Shown: positions 43,505 through 54,125 of the stretch, piece after piece
How positions within the stretch are numbered: position 1 is the stretch's first letter
Layout: every line of letters begins with the position of its first letter
Assembly: GCA_017630455.1 (NCBI GenBank)
Contig: JAGBVG010000053.1
Location: 1 to 64,000, forward strand
Direction: 5' to 3'
From: Alistipes sp.
Lineage (GTDB): Bacteria; Bacteroidota; Bacteroidia; Bacteroidales; Rikenellaceae
DNA length: 64,000 bases
Made by a program: the position numbers and the translations under genes
Notes under the pieces: generated by a model
Told to the model about the DNA's origin: nothing
The model's database searches: none
What the model saw: only the letters and a program-made list of their open reading frames with translations

Positions 43505-44879
43505 ATAGCAATCGCTTTATGAAGCAGAATAATCGGTATGGCATATAGCGGAATGGGACATCAATCCACGTGGGCGTTGTGATCACTGCGCGACGGTGCG
43601 AGAAGGCATATAGCGAGTCGCGACCGTGATAACGTCCCATACCCGAATTACCAACACCGCCAAAGGGCAAGTGCTCGTTTGCGATGTGCATAATGGTGTC
43701 GTTGATACAAGCTCCACCCGACGAGGTTCGCCCAAGCACTCCACGCATAACATCCTCATCACCAAAGAGATACATCGCCAGAGGCTTCTCCCTATCAAGT
43801 ATAAACTCCACAGCCTCATCTACGCTATCTATGGTTATCATCGGCAACACAGGTCCGAAGATCTCCTCCTGCATCACCGCGCTATTTGCCGCCACATTAT
43901 CCAATAATGTAGGCTCGATATATCGCTCCTCGCCATCGGTCATACCTCCCGCAACAATATCTCCACAATGAAGATATCCCGCTACACGCTCGAACGCCCG
44001 GTCGGAAACCATACGGGCATAATGCCTACTCTGTCGAACATCCTCGCCGTGAAGCTCTACAACAGCGCGACGAAAGGCAAGGACAAACTCCGCCTTAACA
44101 TCCTTGTGTATAAGCAGATAGTCAGGCGCAATGCAGGTCTGCCCAGCGTTGAGCGTTTTGCCCCACGCTATGCGCTTTGCCGCAAGAGAAATATCGGCAC
44201 TTTTATCCACAACCACAGGACTTTTACCACCAAGTTCGAGCACCACAGGCGTAAGGTTTTCCGCTGCAGCACGCATAACAACACGTCCCAAGTCTGGCGA
44301 GCCAGTGAAAAATATTAGGTCGTAACGCTCACGTAGCAATGCTGCGTTGACATCACGATTACCCTGAACAACAGCGACATACTCCGCATCGAATGTCTCA
44401 TCAATAAGACGTTCTATGACCTCCGCAAAGTGTGGCACGTATGGCGAGGGCTTCAGAACGGCGGTACAGCCCGCGGCTATAGCTCCGACAAGCGGATTGA
44501 GGAGCAGCTGCACAGGATAGTTCCACGGCGCGATGATAAGCGTAACACCGAGAGGCTCGGTTAGAACCTTGCTCCGCGACGGAAACATCTTCAGCGGCGT
44601 AGACTTCTTGGATGGAGCCGCCCAACGCTTCAGGTTCTTAAGGAAGTTATCTATCTCGCCGATAACTATGCTTATCTCAGTGAGATATGCCTCCTCGTAG
44701 GACTTATGCAGGTCACTATAGAGTGCATCCGTAAGTTCGCGCTCATACTTCAATATAGCACCTCTAAGGCGGCGAAGCATCGCAAGACGATACTCCAAGT
44801 CGAGCGTCGCGTGGCTGCGAAAAAAGGCGCGCTGCGCAGCAACTATACCCTTAATATTTTCAATAGAAGTTGTAACCAT
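43503..44879 (-). CDS. Aldehyde dehydrogenase
   Basis: With ATG 44879 (MVTTSIENIKGIVAAQR) the product is 458 residues. It has LELGGKSPVVVD (catalytic Glu), LNAGQTCIAPDYLL (catalytic Cys), EEIFGPVLPM and NDTIMHIANEHLPFGGVGNSGMGRYHG. The last motif marks the fatty/aromatic aldehyde group (ALDH3-like). It oxidises an aldehyde to an acid with NAD(P). A basic, hydrophobic C-terminus (FRYMPYRLFCFIKRLL) may attach it to the membrane. A seven-codon extension from a TTG at 44900 lies inside the -7 box and is rejected. It is monocistronic. Confidence 0.93.
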   Translation of the reverse strand: MVTTSIENIKGIVAAQRAFFRSHATLDLEYRLAMLRRLRGAILKYERELTDALYSDLHKSYEEAYLTEISIVIGEIDNFLKNLKRWAAPSKKSTPLKMFPSRSKVLTEPLGVTLIIAPWNYPVQLLLNPLVGAIAAGCTAVLKPSPYVPHFAEVIERLIDETFDAEYVAVVQGNRDVNAALLRERYDLIFFTGSPDLGRVVMRAAAENLTPVVLELGGKSPVVVDKSADISLAAKRIAWGKTLNAGQTCIAPDYLLIHKDVKAEFVLAFRRAVVELHGEDVRQSRHYARMVSDRAFERVAGYLHCGDIVAGGMTDGEERYIEPTLLDNVAANSAVMQEEIFGPVLPMITIDSVDEAVEFILDREKPLAMYLFGDEDVMRGVLGRTSSGGACINDTIMHIANEHLPFGGVGNSGMGRYHGRDSLYAFSHRRAVITTPTWIDVPFRYMPYRLFCFIKRLL

Positions 44880-44897
44880 AGCTCTATGATGTTTCCA

Positions 44898-44905
44898 CAA
44901 AGGTA
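44898..44905 (-). promoter_or_regulatory. -7 element of the aldehyde dehydrogenase gene
   Basis: TACCTTTG on the minus strand, 18 nt before the ATG at 44879. Confidence 0.6.
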
Positions 44906-44941
44906 ATAAATATCAAGATGAGTGCCAAATCTTGGGCGATA

Positions 44942-44983
44942 ATAAAAAAGGGTGTATCCAATGACTTTTTCGGACACACCCTC
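44942..44983 (-). terminator. Intrinsic terminator of the cysteine desulfidase-like gene
   Basis: On the minus strand stem AGGGTGTGTCC / GGATACACCCT (one mismatch) is followed by TTTTTTATT. It begins 30 nt after the stop codon at 45013. Confidence 0.85.
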
Positions 44984-44989
44984 ATTTTG

Positions 44990-45033
44990 AGAATTATGGA
45001 GATCTCAAAATACTATTTTGAGGTCATAATTCT
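44990..45033. repeat. Imperfect inverted repeat around a stop codon
   Basis: AGAATTATG at 44990 pairs with CATAATTCT ending at 45033, and CTCAAAATA pairs with TATTTTGAG inside it. The stop codon of the minus-strand gene (45013-45015) is at the centre. It lies just before the terminator. Confidence 0.6.
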
Positions 45034-46320
45034 AAGAATCATAGCATCAGTATGCACCATCGCATCGCGGCCGATGTCGGTGAGGTTGCGGATAGACTTA
45101 TCCACATCATCGTCGATGATACCCTCAACAGACTTCACGCAGCGGTTGTTCATAGCCATAAGTGCAGATACCACAGCGGTAGATACACCTGATGCACACT
45201 TCATAGCGCACGATGGCTTAGCACCGTCACAAATCATACCCGCGAGGTTGGCAATCATATTCTTAACCGCAAAGGTAACCTCCTCATATCCACCACCCAT
45301 AAGGTATGTGATACCACACGACGAACCTGTAGCAGCAACAACACAGCCACAGAGTGCCGAGAGACGTCCGAGGCTCTGCTTTATATATATAACAGTGAGG
45401 TTCGAGAGGATGAGCGAGCGAATGGTCTGCTCCTCGTTAGCCTTAATCTGCTCGGCATATACCGCAACAGGAACTGTAGAGGTAAGGCCCTGGTTACCGC
45501 TACCCGAATTACTCATAACAGGTATCATAGCACCTGCCATACGCGCATCACACGCCGCGGTTGTCATACCTACAATCTGACAATGGAGCGTATCGCCCAT
45601 AACATTGCGCTCCGACTCCGAGCGGAAGAGCTTTCCGATGGCGTGACCATAGTTACCCTTTAGAGACTCGTGCGCAGCGTTCATATTCAGACGCTTAGCC
45701 TCGAGGATGAAGCTAAGCTCCTCTATAGGAGCAGTCATAGCAAAATCCCACACCTTCTTGAGTGTCAACTCTGGGTCCTTAACCTCAGTAGCTGGAGCAG
45801 CACTACTCTCCGATGTCGCAGCCTCGGCACTGAAGAGCACCTCGCCACAGCGCGACACGTGGATAAAGCGTGTGTGACCACCCGAGATAATTGCCATAGC
45901 ACTTGCACCGCCAGCAAAGACCTCAATCTCGATATATAGCTTCTCGGTGATGTTATACTTAAGATCTACGTCGATACGCTTCTGGTCGATCATCTTCTTA
46001 CCCTCCTCCACAGCTGCAGCATCGGCATCCTTCAAAACCTCAAGCTCGTACTCCGACTTTCCGATCAACGCTCCGAGAGCCATAGCGATAGGCAGACCTG
46101 TCATACCTGTTCCTGGTATACCCACGCCCATAGCATTCTTAAGGACATTGGCACTCAGGCGAGCCTCGATACGCTCGGGACGACATCCGAGGGTCTCGGT
46201 AGCTTTAGCCACACAAAGTGCCACGGCGATAGGCTCGGTACAACCTATAGCAGGGATAATCTCGCGATTCATAAGAGCGATAATCTCCTTACGCTCTTCG
46301 GCGGTAAATGTGTAATTCAT
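45013..46320 (-). CDS. UPF0597 / L-cysteine desulfidase-like protein
   Basis: With ATG 46320 (MNYTFTAEERKEIIALMNRE) the product is 435 residues. It has PAIGCTEPIAVALCVAKA, NSGSGNQGLTSTVPV, GCVVAATGSSCGITYLMGGG and DGAKPSCAMKCASG. These conserved Cys residues are the presumed [4Fe-4S] ligands of the serine-dehydratase-like UPF0597 (YhaM/CyuA) family. CyuA breaks cysteine into pyruvate, ammonia and sulfide in enteric bacteria. A start at 46365 would place the ATG against the -7-like box TATCTTCG; I prefer the internal one. Confidence 0.88.
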   Translation of the reverse strand: MNYTFTAEERKEIIALMNREIIPAIGCTEPIAVALCVAKATETLGCRPERIEARLSANVLKNAMGVGIPGTGMTGLPIAMALGALIGKSEYELEVLKDADAAAVEEGKKMIDQKRIDVDLKYNITEKLYIEIEVFAGGASAMAIISGGHTRFIHVSRCGEVLFSAEAATSESSAAPATEVKDPELTLKKVWDFAMTAPIEELSFILEAKRLNMNAAHESLKGNYGHAIGKLFRSESERNVMGDTLHCQIVGMTTAACDARMAGAMIPVMSNSGSGNQGLTSTVPVAVYAEQIKANEEQTIRSLILSNLTVIYIKQSLGRLSALCGCVVAATGSSCGITYLMGGGYEEVTFAVKNMIANLAGMICDGAKPSCAMKCASGVSTAVVSALMAMNNRCVKSVEGIIDDDVDKSIRNLTDIGRDAMVHTDAMILRIMTSK

Positions 46321-46367
46321 AGTCAGTATAATAGTTACAGTTATAAATTCGTGAAGTTTAATCATAC

Positions 46368-46375
46368 GAAGATAG
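46368..46375 (-). promoter_or_regulatory. Candidate -7 element for the cysteine desulfidase-like gene
   Basis: TATCTTCG on the minus strand, one mismatch to TAnnTTTG. No clear -33 box. Confidence 0.35.
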
Positions 46376-46445
46376 GCAATTTCTTGCTAATTGCAAAATT
46401 GCAGACCCATTTTTTAACCACGTGGCAACTTTTTTGTTCTGTGGT

Positions 46446-46476
46446 TTTGATAATATATATATTATCCGTATCTTTG
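46446..46476 (+). promoter_or_regulatory. Promoter of deoD
   Basis: TTTG, exactly 19 nt, TATCTTTG, a consensus match. The leader is about 36 nt. Confidence 0.8.
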
Positions 46477-46517
46477 AAGGATAGAATTTAATAGTAATTA
46501 ACTAAATATTTTGAATT

Positions 46518-47231
46518 ATGGCAGGAAAAGTACCTACTCCACACATCGGAGCACAATATGGCGAGATTGCCGATAGAGTGATTATGGCGGGTGATCCTTT
46601 GCGCGCCAAGTTTATGGCCGAGAACTTCTTGGAGAACCCCGTGCAGTATAACAACGTTCGCGGTATGCTCGGATACACAGGAACTTACAAGGGCAAGCGC
46701 GTGTCGGTTCAGGGTCACGGTATGGGCATCCCTTCGATCGGCATCTACTCCTACGAGCTCTTCAACTTCTACGACGTGAAGCGCATCATTCGTTGTGGCT
46801 CGGCAGGTGCTTTCGACCCATCGCTGAACCTCGGTGACGTGGTACTCGGTATGGGTTCGTGCACCGACTCGAACTATGGCGCACAGTTCAACCTCCCTGG
46901 CACATTCTCTCCTATTGCCGACTTTGAGCTTCTCCGCGCTGCAGCAGCCAAGGCCGAGGAGTTGGGCATCGACTATAAGGTGGGTAACATCCTCGCCAGT
47001 GACGTATTCTATGGCGACGACGCCGAGAGCTGGAAGCAGTGGCAGAAGATGGGCGTGCTCGCAGTGGAGATGGAGGCTACGGCACTCTATATGAACGCTG
47101 CACGTGCCGGTAAGAGTGCGCTCTGCATCTGCACCATCTCCGACTCTCTCGTTCACCACACAGCCTGCTCGGCCGAGGAGCGTCAGACGTCGTTTACCAA
47201 TATGATGAAGATTGCCTTTGATATAATTTAA
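46518..47231 (+). CDS. deoD: Purine-nucleoside phosphorylase, hexameric type
   Basis: The 237-residue product shows the DeoD pattern: [27 protein letters not shown] (phosphate site), [24 protein letters not shown] and [10 protein letters not shown]. The last Met-Glu pair contacts the ribose. It cleaves purine nucleosides with phosphate for salvage. It is followed 74 nt later by the GH84 gene, with no terminator that I can see. Confidence 0.97.
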   Translation: MAGKVPTPHIGAQYGEIADRVIMAGDPLRAKFMAENFLENPVQYNNVRGMLGYTGTYKGKRVSVQGHGMGIPSIGIYSYELFNFYDVKRIIRCGSAGAFDPSLNLGDVVLGMGSCTDSNYGAQFNLPGTFSPIADFELLRAAAAKAEELGIDYKVGNILASDVFYGDDAESWKQWQKMGVLAVEMEATALYMNAARAGKSALCICTISDSLVHHTACSAEERQTSFTNMMKIAFDII

Positions 47232-47305
47232 TTTTCCGAGATAAGATTACATCTGCAACCCTCTATCGAGAAATTGTAAATGTATCAATTAAACGAACAA
47301 ACTTA

Positions 47306-49822
47306 ATGAAAAAAATCATAAGAAACCTATTTATGGCTGTGGCGGCGGTGTTTGCCGTGGCGACTACAGCACAGGCTCAGGATCTCTCGGCGCAGCGTGG
47401 CGAGTCACAGGATCTGAGTGGTCTCTTTGGCGAGAAACTCGACCACGGAGGAGTCATTATCAACCCTACTCCACAGATGATCGATGTGGTGCGCACCGAG
47501 GTGTTGGATATCACAAAGGGTGTAGCACTAAAGGGTGATGCTCAGGCATTTGCCGAGGACATCGACTTTTTGCAGCATAATAAAAAGGGTGCAAAATTGT
47601 CGGTAAAGGTTGACGAAAAGGCAATGGCGGAGTTGTGTGGCGAAAACAATACCAAGAAGGAGGGGACTTATATGCTCTCCATCAGCGAGAAAGGTATAGA
47701 GATTGTTGCAGGCAAGGAGCTCGGCGTGTTCTACGCTTTGCAGACCCTACGACAGGTTGTTGATAGTCCTGCATCAGCGGGTGGCAAACTCCCTTTGCTC
47801 GCCATCCTCGATTGGCCAGACCTGCAGTATCGAGGTGTTGTGGAGGGCTTCTACGGCACTCCGTGGTCTCACGCTACACGCCTCTCGCTTATCGACACCT
47901 ACGGCCGCTACAAGATGAACTACTACATCTATGGCCCTAAGGACGACCCATATCACAGCTCACCATATTGGCGCGAGCCTTATCCTGCGGAGGAGGCACA
48001 GCAGATCAAGGAGCTTGTGGAGGCTTGTAACCGCAACCGCGTACACTTCGTGTGGGCTGTTCACCCAGGCAAGGATATCAAGTGGGAGGAGTCTGATATT
48101 CAGAATCTTCTACGCAAGTTCGATGCTATGTACAACCTCGGCGTGCGTGCCTTTGCGGTGCACTTCGACGATATCGAGGGTAATGGTACAAACCCATACT
48201 ACCAGACCGAGTTGATGAATATCCTCAACGACGACTTTGTGAAGATTAAGGGCGATGTACTACCTTTGATCGTCTGCCCTACGGAGTATACACGTCTTTG
48301 GGCGAACCCTACGGAGCGCGGCAGCCTTATGGTATACGGCAAGGAGCTTGACCCATCGGTAGATGTATTCTGGACTGGCGATGCTGTGTGCAGCAATATG
48401 ACCCCTCGCACTATGGAGTGGATCGCATCTCGCATCCAGCGTCCTGCGCTCTTCTGGTGGAACTTCCCCGTTACGGACTACGCACGCCACATCGTTATGC
48501 AGGGCCCTGTGTATGGACTCTCACCAGTACTCACCGAGAAGGAGACACGCGGTCTTGTGAGCAACCCTATGGAGTATGGCGAGGCATCGAAGTTGGCACT
48601 CTACAGCGTTGCCGACTACACCTGGAACACCGAGGCGTATAACCCTATCGACAGCTGGGAGCGCGCCTTGGAGGCTCTCGCACCAGAGGTATACGAGACA
48701 TACCGTCTCTTTGCCATCCACTCTTGCGACACCGAGACTGGCTACCGCCGCTATGAGTCGTGGGAGACCGAGACCTTCGGCTTCGAGGATTACACCCCTG
48801 AGCTATCGGCAAAACTGATGGAGGAGCTGAAGCGTATCGAGGCTGCTCCAGCACAGATGGAGGCTATGCAGAACAAGGCTCTCCTCGAGGAGTTGCGCCC
48901 TTGGTTAGTGGAGTTTGGTAAGCTTGGCACACGCTGCCGCAAGGCGTTGGAGATGCTCGATAGATATATGCAGAGTCCTGAGGATAAGAAGTTTGAGGGA
49001 TTCTGGGATGCCTATGCCGACAATCTTATGACTCTCAAGGAGATCGAGATGTACGATGCTCACCGCGTAGGAACGATGAAGCTTAAGCCTTTCTACGAGA
49101 GAGTTATGGATGGTCTCGTGGCACGATATTACGAGTACCTCACTGGCGAGAAGTCGTCGACACTCAAGGCTTGCGGAACATACAACTCCCTTCAGGCTCC
49201 GCAGAATAAGTATATGTTCGATAACGACCTTACAACCTACTACCACTCTGGCGAGAGTCAGCGCACCGATCACTTTGTAGGTGCAGATATGGGCATCGTG
49301 CGTGAGGTGCGTGAGATTCGCATCATCCAGGGTCGTAACTCGGTGGATGACGTAGACTACTTCGACCACTGCATTTTGGAGTACTCCGAGGATGGCGAGA
49401 CGTGGACAGCACTTACAGAGCCTATGCAGGGGGTCTACGAGATAGAGTGGAAGGGTAAGCCTTTCGAGGCACGATATGTCGGTATCCGCAAGCTCGAGTC
49501 TCAGAAGCGCAACTGGCTGGCTATCCGCGAGTTTACTATCAACCCTGTGGATCTCAGCGACTTTGGCTGGGACTGCAATCCATTTACCTCTTACTCATCT
49601 GCAGAGGGTATTGTGGTGACAGTTAACGAGTCGGCAACGTCGCTGCACCTGCTTCTCGGCGTGCTTCCTGCAGAGGGCGCATCATACAAGGTACTTCGCG
49701 GCGAGGAGGTTATATCGGAAGGTCGCATCACAGCCGCAGAGCAGATCATCGCACTCGAGAGCGGCGCGACAGCTGTTATCCTCGAGGGCGGCGTAACACT
49801 CTACGAGGCGATTGTTAGATAG
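47306..49822 (+). CDS. GH84 beta-N-acetylglucosaminidase (O-GlcNAcase-like)
   Basis: The 838-residue exported enzyme has a signal peptide (1-25, TAQAQ), an N-terminal GH20b-like domain (about 50-155) and a GH84 TIM barrel (about 170-460). The substrate-assisted catalytic pair is HFDDIEG (Asp288-Asp289). RGVVEGFYGTPWSH is the other family hallmark. A helical region (about 480-620) is followed by a discoidin/CBM32-like domain (about 640-755, FVGADMGIVREVREIRII) and a small beta domain. It removes terminal beta-GlcNAc from host glycans such as mucin. A characterised homologue exists in Bacteroides thetaiotaomicron. Confidence 0.95.
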   Translation: MKKIIRNLFMAVAAVFAVATTAQAQDLSAQRGESQDLSGLFGEKLDHGGVIINPTPQMIDVVRTEVLDITKGVALKGDAQAFAEDIDFLQHNKKGAKLSVKVDEKAMAELCGENNTKKEGTYMLSISEKGIEIVAGKELGVFYALQTLRQVVDSPASAGGKLPLLAILDWPDLQYRGVVEGFYGTPWSHATRLSLIDTYGRYKMNYYIYGPKDDPYHSSPYWREPYPAEEAQQIKELVEACNRNRVHFVWAVHPGKDIKWEESDIQNLLRKFDAMYNLGVRAFAVHFDDIEGNGTNPYYQTELMNILNDDFVKIKGDVLPLIVCPTEYTRLWANPTERGSLMVYGKELDPSVDVFWTGDAVCSNMTPRTMEWIASRIQRPALFWWNFPVTDYARHIVMQGPVYGLSPVLTEKETRGLVSNPMEYGEASKLALYSVADYTWNTEAYNPIDSWERALEALAPEVYETYRLFAIHSCDTETGYRRYESWETETFGFEDYTPELSAKLMEELKRIEAAPAQMEAMQNKALLEELRPWLVEFGKLGTRCRKALEMLDRYMQSPEDKKFEGFWDAYADNLMTLKEIEMYDAHRVGTMKLKPFYERVMDGLVARYYEYLTGEKSSTLKACGTYNSLQAPQNKYMFDNDLTTYYHSGESQRTDHFVGADMGIVREVREIRIIQGRNSVDDVDYFDHCILEYSEDGETWTALTEPMQGVYEIEWKGKPFEARYVGIRKLESQKRNWLAIREFTINPVDLSDFGWDCNPFTSYSSAEGIVVTVNESATSLHLLLGVLPAEGASYKVLRGEEVISEGRITAAEQIIALESGATAVILEGGVTLYEAIVR

Positions 49823-49845
49823 CAGTTGTTCAGACACAAATTGAG

Positions 49846-49877
49846 AGAACAGGGCTCCGGCTCTGTTCTTTTTTTTG
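49846..49877 (+). terminator. Intrinsic terminator after the GH84 gene
   Basis: Stem AGAACAGGGC / GCTCTGTTCT (one wobble, loop TCCG) then eight T. It begins 24 nt after the stop codon. Confidence 0.9.
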
Positions 49878-50055
49878 TGCTGGGCGGCAATTGTAAATGA
49901 ACAGCACATCGCAAGCACCAACCTCTCACTGTTCACTTTACCTCGTACTCCCCTCGGATAAAAAATTAGAGTGGCTCAAATCGCCTAAAAAGCATCATTA
50001 AAACGATATTTCACCCCATAAGCATCTTTCACTGCTCACTTTTTCAGATAAAATC

Positions 50056-50086
50056 TTGGCAAAACCGATTTTTTAAAGTAAATTTG
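50056..50086 (+). promoter_or_regulatory. Promoter of gyrA
   Basis: TTG, 20 nt, TAAATTTG. The leader is about 62 nt. Confidence 0.65.
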
Positions 50087-50153
50087 CACGTCTATACGTA
50101 TATTACATAGGTATAGCCGAGCGGAGAAATTAAGAGTAAAAATATATAGCAAT

Positions 50154-52715
50154 ATGTCAGAAGAGATGAACAACACGGAGGCTACCGGACGTATCGTCAA
50201 GGTCAACCTCGAAGAGCAGATGAAATCGGCATATATCGACTACTCGATGTCGGTAATCGTGTCGCGAGCACTGCCCGATGTACGCGACGGCCTGAAGCCC
50301 GTACATCGCCGTATTTTGTATGATATGGCAGCCGAATTGAACCTCACATCCAACAAGCCTACTCGTAAGAGTGCGCGTATCGTGGGTGATGTTCTCGGTA
50401 AGTTCCACCCTCACGGCGACAGCTCGGTTTACGAGGCTATGGTGCGTATGGCTCAGGAGTGGTCTATGCGCTACCCATTGGTTGAGGGTCAGGGTAACTT
50501 CGGTTCTATGGACGGCGACTCTCCTGCGGCGATGCGTTACACCGAGGCACGTATGCAGAAGATCACCGACGAGGTTATGGCCGACATCGAGAAGGAGACT
50601 ATCGACTGGGGCCTCAACTTCGACGACACAATCAAGGAGCCTACGGTTCTTCCTACAAAGATTCCATTGCTTTTGGTTAACGGTGCCAGCGGTATTGCGG
50701 TAGGTATGGCTACGAATATGGCGCCACATAACCTCTCGGAGGTTGTGGATGCCTGCTGTGCATATATCGACAACCCAGAGTGTGAGTGCGAGGAGCTTCT
50801 GAACTATGTTAAGGGTCCCGACTTCCCTACCGGAGGTATCATCTACGGCTATGAGGGTGTCAAGGAGGCGTTGCTCACTGGTCGTGGTCGTGTGGTTATG
50901 CGCGCCAAGACTGAGATCGAGCACACTGCATCGGGTCGCGAGTGCATCGTAATTACGGAGATTCCATATATGGTCAATAAGGCGGAGATGATTAAGCGCA
51001 TCGCCGACCTTATCAACGAGAAGAAGATTGAGGGTATCTCGTATATCAACGATGAGTCAGACCGTCAGGGTATGCGTATCGTGATCATCCTGAAGCAGGA
51101 TGCTGTAGCAAGCGTAGTTCTCAACACACTCTACAAGAATACACCTCTGCAGTCGTCATTCGCCGTAAACAACATCGCACTTGTGAATGGCCGTCCGCAG
51201 CTTCTCAACCTCAAGGATCTTATCCGCCACTTCGTGGATCATCGCCACGATGTGATCTTGCGTCGCTCACGTTTCGACCTCCAGAAGGCCGAGGAGCGTC
51301 TGCATATCGTGGATGGACTCCTTATTGCTCAGGATAACATCGACGAGGTTGTACACATCATCCGCTCGTCGAAGACCACACAGGATGCTCGCACACGCCT
51401 TCAGGAGCGTTTCGGGCTCTCGGAGTTGCAGACCGCAGCGATCTTGGAGATGCGTCTTCGCCAACTCACAGGACTCCAGCGCGAGGCTCTCGAGCAGGAG
51501 CAGGCCGAGCTTATCAAGACTATCGACTACCTCAAGGCCGTACTTGCTAATGTCGATATGCAAATGCAGATCATCAAGGATGAGCTTCAGGAGATCAAGG
51601 AGAAGTATGGCGATGAGCGTCGCTCGGAGATCATCTACTCTTCGGAGGAGTTCAACCCTGAGGATTTCTATGCCGATGACGATATGGTTATCACCATCTC
51701 GCATATGGGTTACATCAAGCGTACTCCACTCGCCGAGTACCGCACTCAGAACCGTGGCGGCGTAGGTGCTAAGGGTAGCGCAACACGCGACGAGGACTTC
51801 ATCGAGCATATCTACGTTGCTTCGATGCACAACACGATGATGTTCTTCACGGAGATGGGCCGCTGCTACTGGTTGAAGGTTTACCAGATCCCAGAGGGTA
51901 CACGCACCTCGAAGGGTCGCGCCATCCAGAACGTCATCCAGATTGAGCCTGGCGACAAGGTTCGTGCATATATCAACGTCAAGAACCTTGGCGACAAGGA
52001 GTTTGTGGAGAACAACTACCTCGTGATGTGTACCAAGCGCGGTATCATCAAGAAGACAACCCTCGAGGATTACTCACGTCCACGTACTAACGGTGTGAAG
52101 GCTATCGTTATTAGAGAGGAGGATCAGTTGTTGGAGGTTAAGCTCACAAGCGGCAACGCCGAGATTATGATTGCAGCCCGCGAGGGTCGCGCCATCCGCT
52201 TCAACGAGTCTACGGTACGTCCTATGGGTCGTGTAAGTACGGGTGTCCGCGCCATCTCGATAGAGGAGAGCGACGAGGTTATCGGTATGATCGCCATTGA
52301 GCCAGACTCTATGCAGGATGTTTTGGTTCTCTCGGAGAATGGCTACGGTAAGCGCACCGACCTCGATGAGTATCGCATCACCAACCGTGGCGGTAAGGGT
52401 GTCAAGACCATCAACGTTACGGATAAGACGGGTAAACTCATCTCTATCCAGGCGGTTACCGACGATAACGACTTGATGATTATCAACCGTTCGGGTCTCA
52501 CCATCCGCACCTCTGCCGACCAGATTCGCGTTGCGGGTCGTGCGACACAGGGTGTTCGTGTTATCAACCTCCGCGAGGGTGACTCTATCGCTTCGGTTAC
52601 GGCAGTACCTAAGACCGACGAGGAGGAGATTGCCGAGATGGCATCAAATATGGAGAATGCCACAGCTACAGAGGCTGTAGAGATCGCCGATACCACTGAA
52701 AATGCTAACGAATAG
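50154..52715 (+). CDS. gyrA: DNA gyrase subunit A
   Basis: The 853-residue product has [31 protein letters not shown] at its start, the catalytic tyrosine in [12 protein letters not shown] (near residue 126) and [12 protein letters not shown] in the quinolone region. The C-terminal beta-pinwheel (about 520-820) includes the GyrA-box-type motif [10 protein letters not shown], which distinguishes it from ParC. The tail is acidic ([20 protein letters not shown]). It introduces negative supercoils with GyrB. In the resistance-determining region Ser appears at SSVYEAM, the usual wild-type-like residue. A TPR gene follows 30 nt later. Confidence 0.98.
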   Translation: MSEEMNNTEATGRIVKVNLEEQMKSAYIDYSMSVIVSRALPDVRDGLKPVHRRILYDMAAELNLTSNKPTRKSARIVGDVLGKFHPHGDSSVYEAMVRMAQEWSMRYPLVEGQGNFGSMDGDSPAAMRYTEARMQKITDEVMADIEKETIDWGLNFDDTIKEPTVLPTKIPLLLVNGASGIAVGMATNMAPHNLSEVVDACCAYIDNPECECEELLNYVKGPDFPTGGIIYGYEGVKEALLTGRGRVVMRAKTEIEHTASGRECIVITEIPYMVNKAEMIKRIADLINEKKIEGISYINDESDRQGMRIVIILKQDAVASVVLNTLYKNTPLQSSFAVNNIALVNGRPQLLNLKDLIRHFVDHRHDVILRRSRFDLQKAEERLHIVDGLLIAQDNIDEVVHIIRSSKTTQDARTRLQERFGLSELQTAAILEMRLRQLTGLQREALEQEQAELIKTIDYLKAVLANVDMQMQIIKDELQEIKEKYGDERRSEIIYSSEEFNPEDFYADDDMVITISHMGYIKRTPLAEYRTQNRGGVGAKGSATRDEDFIEHIYVASMHNTMMFFTEMGRCYWLKVYQIPEGTRTSKGRAIQNVIQIEPGDKVRAYINVKNLGDKEFVENNYLVMCTKRGIIKKTTLEDYSRPRTNGVKAIVIREEDQLLEVKLTSGNAEIMIAAREGRAIRFNESTVRPMGRVSTGVRAISIEESDEVIGMIAIEPDSMQDVLVLSENGYGKRTDLDEYRITNRGGKGVKTINVTDKTGKLISIQAVTDDNDLMIINRSGLTIRTSADQIRVAGRATQGVRVINLREGDSIASVTAVPKTDEEEIAEMASNMENATATEAVEIADTTENANE

Positions 52716-52745
52716 ATATATTAACACATAACAGATTTTCAAATT

Positions 52746-54107
52746 ATGAAGAAGTTTTTGTTTTTCGCTGCTGCGTTGTTGATGTTCGCAGTGCCAGCAG
52801 CAAATGCTCAGAGAGTAAACACTGCCACTGAGCTTAAGAAACTCGAGAAGGTAGACGTTGCAGCTGCAGATGCTAAGAAGAATACCAAGGCTGCAACTTG
52901 GATTGCTCGCGGTAAGGCATACACAGATGCCTATATCGTTCCTACTAAGGAGCTTGGTCGCGGAGTGCCTCTCCAGGTGCTTCAGATGAACGTTGGTCAG
53001 CCTGATGCAATGGTTGAGGGTATGCTTATGGGTACTCCTGTTGTAGTGCTTCAGTATGAGTATGTAGATGTATACGTTAACCCACAGACCTATATGATCG
53101 ACGGCTGGGATCAGAAGAAGGCTGTGAAGGAGAATATCCCACAGACAGCTATTGAGTCTCTCGCAAAGGCTTACGAGCTTGACCCTAAGCAGGAGTCTAA
53201 GATCGCTCCTATTGCTCAGACCCTCGCAAACGCATTGGCTCAGCAGGGCGATGCTCTCAACAGCGTAAATCGCACTGTGGATGCTGCAGATTGCTTCGAG
53301 TTGGCATACCGTGCTCAGAGCGTTGTTCCTATGGTTAAGGCTGATGCCAACAACCTCTACAACGCAGGTATGCTTATGACCGTATACGCATCTAACGCTA
53401 CTGGCGACGATGCTATCGCTGCATACCAGCGCGCTGAGAATATCTTTAACGAGGCTATCGCAACAGGCTATGCAGATGAGTCTGGTAACATCTACTACTA
53501 CCTCTTCCACAGCTACTATGGACAGAAGAGCCTCGATGCTGCGAAGTATCTTCCTCTTGCTAAGGAGGCGCTCTTGACAGGTATCCAGAAGTTCCCTAAG
53601 AACAACACTATCCTCGACGGTCTTATGCAGTTCTACACTGCTGAGGAGGGCGTGGGTGATCCTGCAGAGCTCGTAGCACTTGTTGAGAACTCTTTGAAAG
53701 AGGATCCTACAAACTACGACTTGTGGTTTGGTCGTGGCCGCGTATACAACGCTTTGAAGAACTACGACGAGTGTGTTAAGTCGTTCAAGAAGTGCGTTGA
53801 GTTGCGCCCTACAGAGTTCGAGCCAAACTTCTACACTGGCTACTTCATCGTTGAGAAGGCTAACGCTCAGGTGGAGGCCCTCAATAGCAACACTGCACTC
53901 TCATACGAGGCTTACGATGCAGAGCTTGCTAAGATCAACCTTGTATACGCTGAGGCTATTCCTTGGTTGGAGAAGGCATTTGAGATCAAGCCTACCGATG
54001 CAGGTACTGTTGACTTCCTCAACAAGTTGTGCTTCCGTCTCCGCGATATGGATGGTATGATGGATAAGTACAACAAGTATCACGCGTTGTATCTCCAGAA
54101 CCAGTAA
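52746..54107 (+). CDS. Exported tetratricopeptide repeat protein
   Basis: The 453-residue product has a signal peptide (1-22, ANAQ). After a domain of about 120 residues come TPR units, for example TNYDLWFGRGRVYNALKNYDECVKSFKKCVEL near residues 320-355. It lacks a lipobox, so it should be periplasmic. It follows gyrA directly, an arrangement I know from other Bacteroidales, although no functional link to gyrase is evident. A strong terminator closes the unit. Confidence 0.88.
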   Translation: MKKFLFFAAALLMFAVPAANAQRVNTATELKKLEKVDVAAADAKKNTKAATWIARGKAYTDAYIVPTKELGRGVPLQVLQMNVGQPDAMVEGMLMGTPVVVLQYEYVDVYVNPQTYMIDGWDQKKAVKENIPQTAIESLAKAYELDPKQESKIAPIAQTLANALAQQGDALNSVNRTVDAADCFELAYRAQSVVPMVKADANNLYNAGMLMTVYASNATGDDAIAAYQRAENIFNEAIATGYADESGNIYYYLFHSYYGQKSLDAAKYLPLAKEALLTGIQKFPKNNTILDGLMQFYTAEEGVGDPAELVALVENSLKEDPTNYDLWFGRGRVYNALKNYDECVKSFKKCVELRPTEFEPNFYTGYFIVEKANAQVEALNSNTALSYEAYDAELAKINLVYAEAIPWLEKAFEIKPTDAGTVDFLNKLCFRLRDMDGMMDKYNKYHALYLQNQ

Positions 54108-54125
54108 TCCGGACTACAGATAACG

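Larger units (their letters stand above)
49823..50153. other. Non-coding gap between the GH84 gene and gyrA
   Basis: Apart from the terminator and the gyrA promoter I see no gene. A near-identical 14-base direct repeat (TCACTGTTCACTTT at 49926, TCACTGCTCACTTT at 50029) flanks about 90 bp of AT-rich sequence. Confidence 0.5.
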
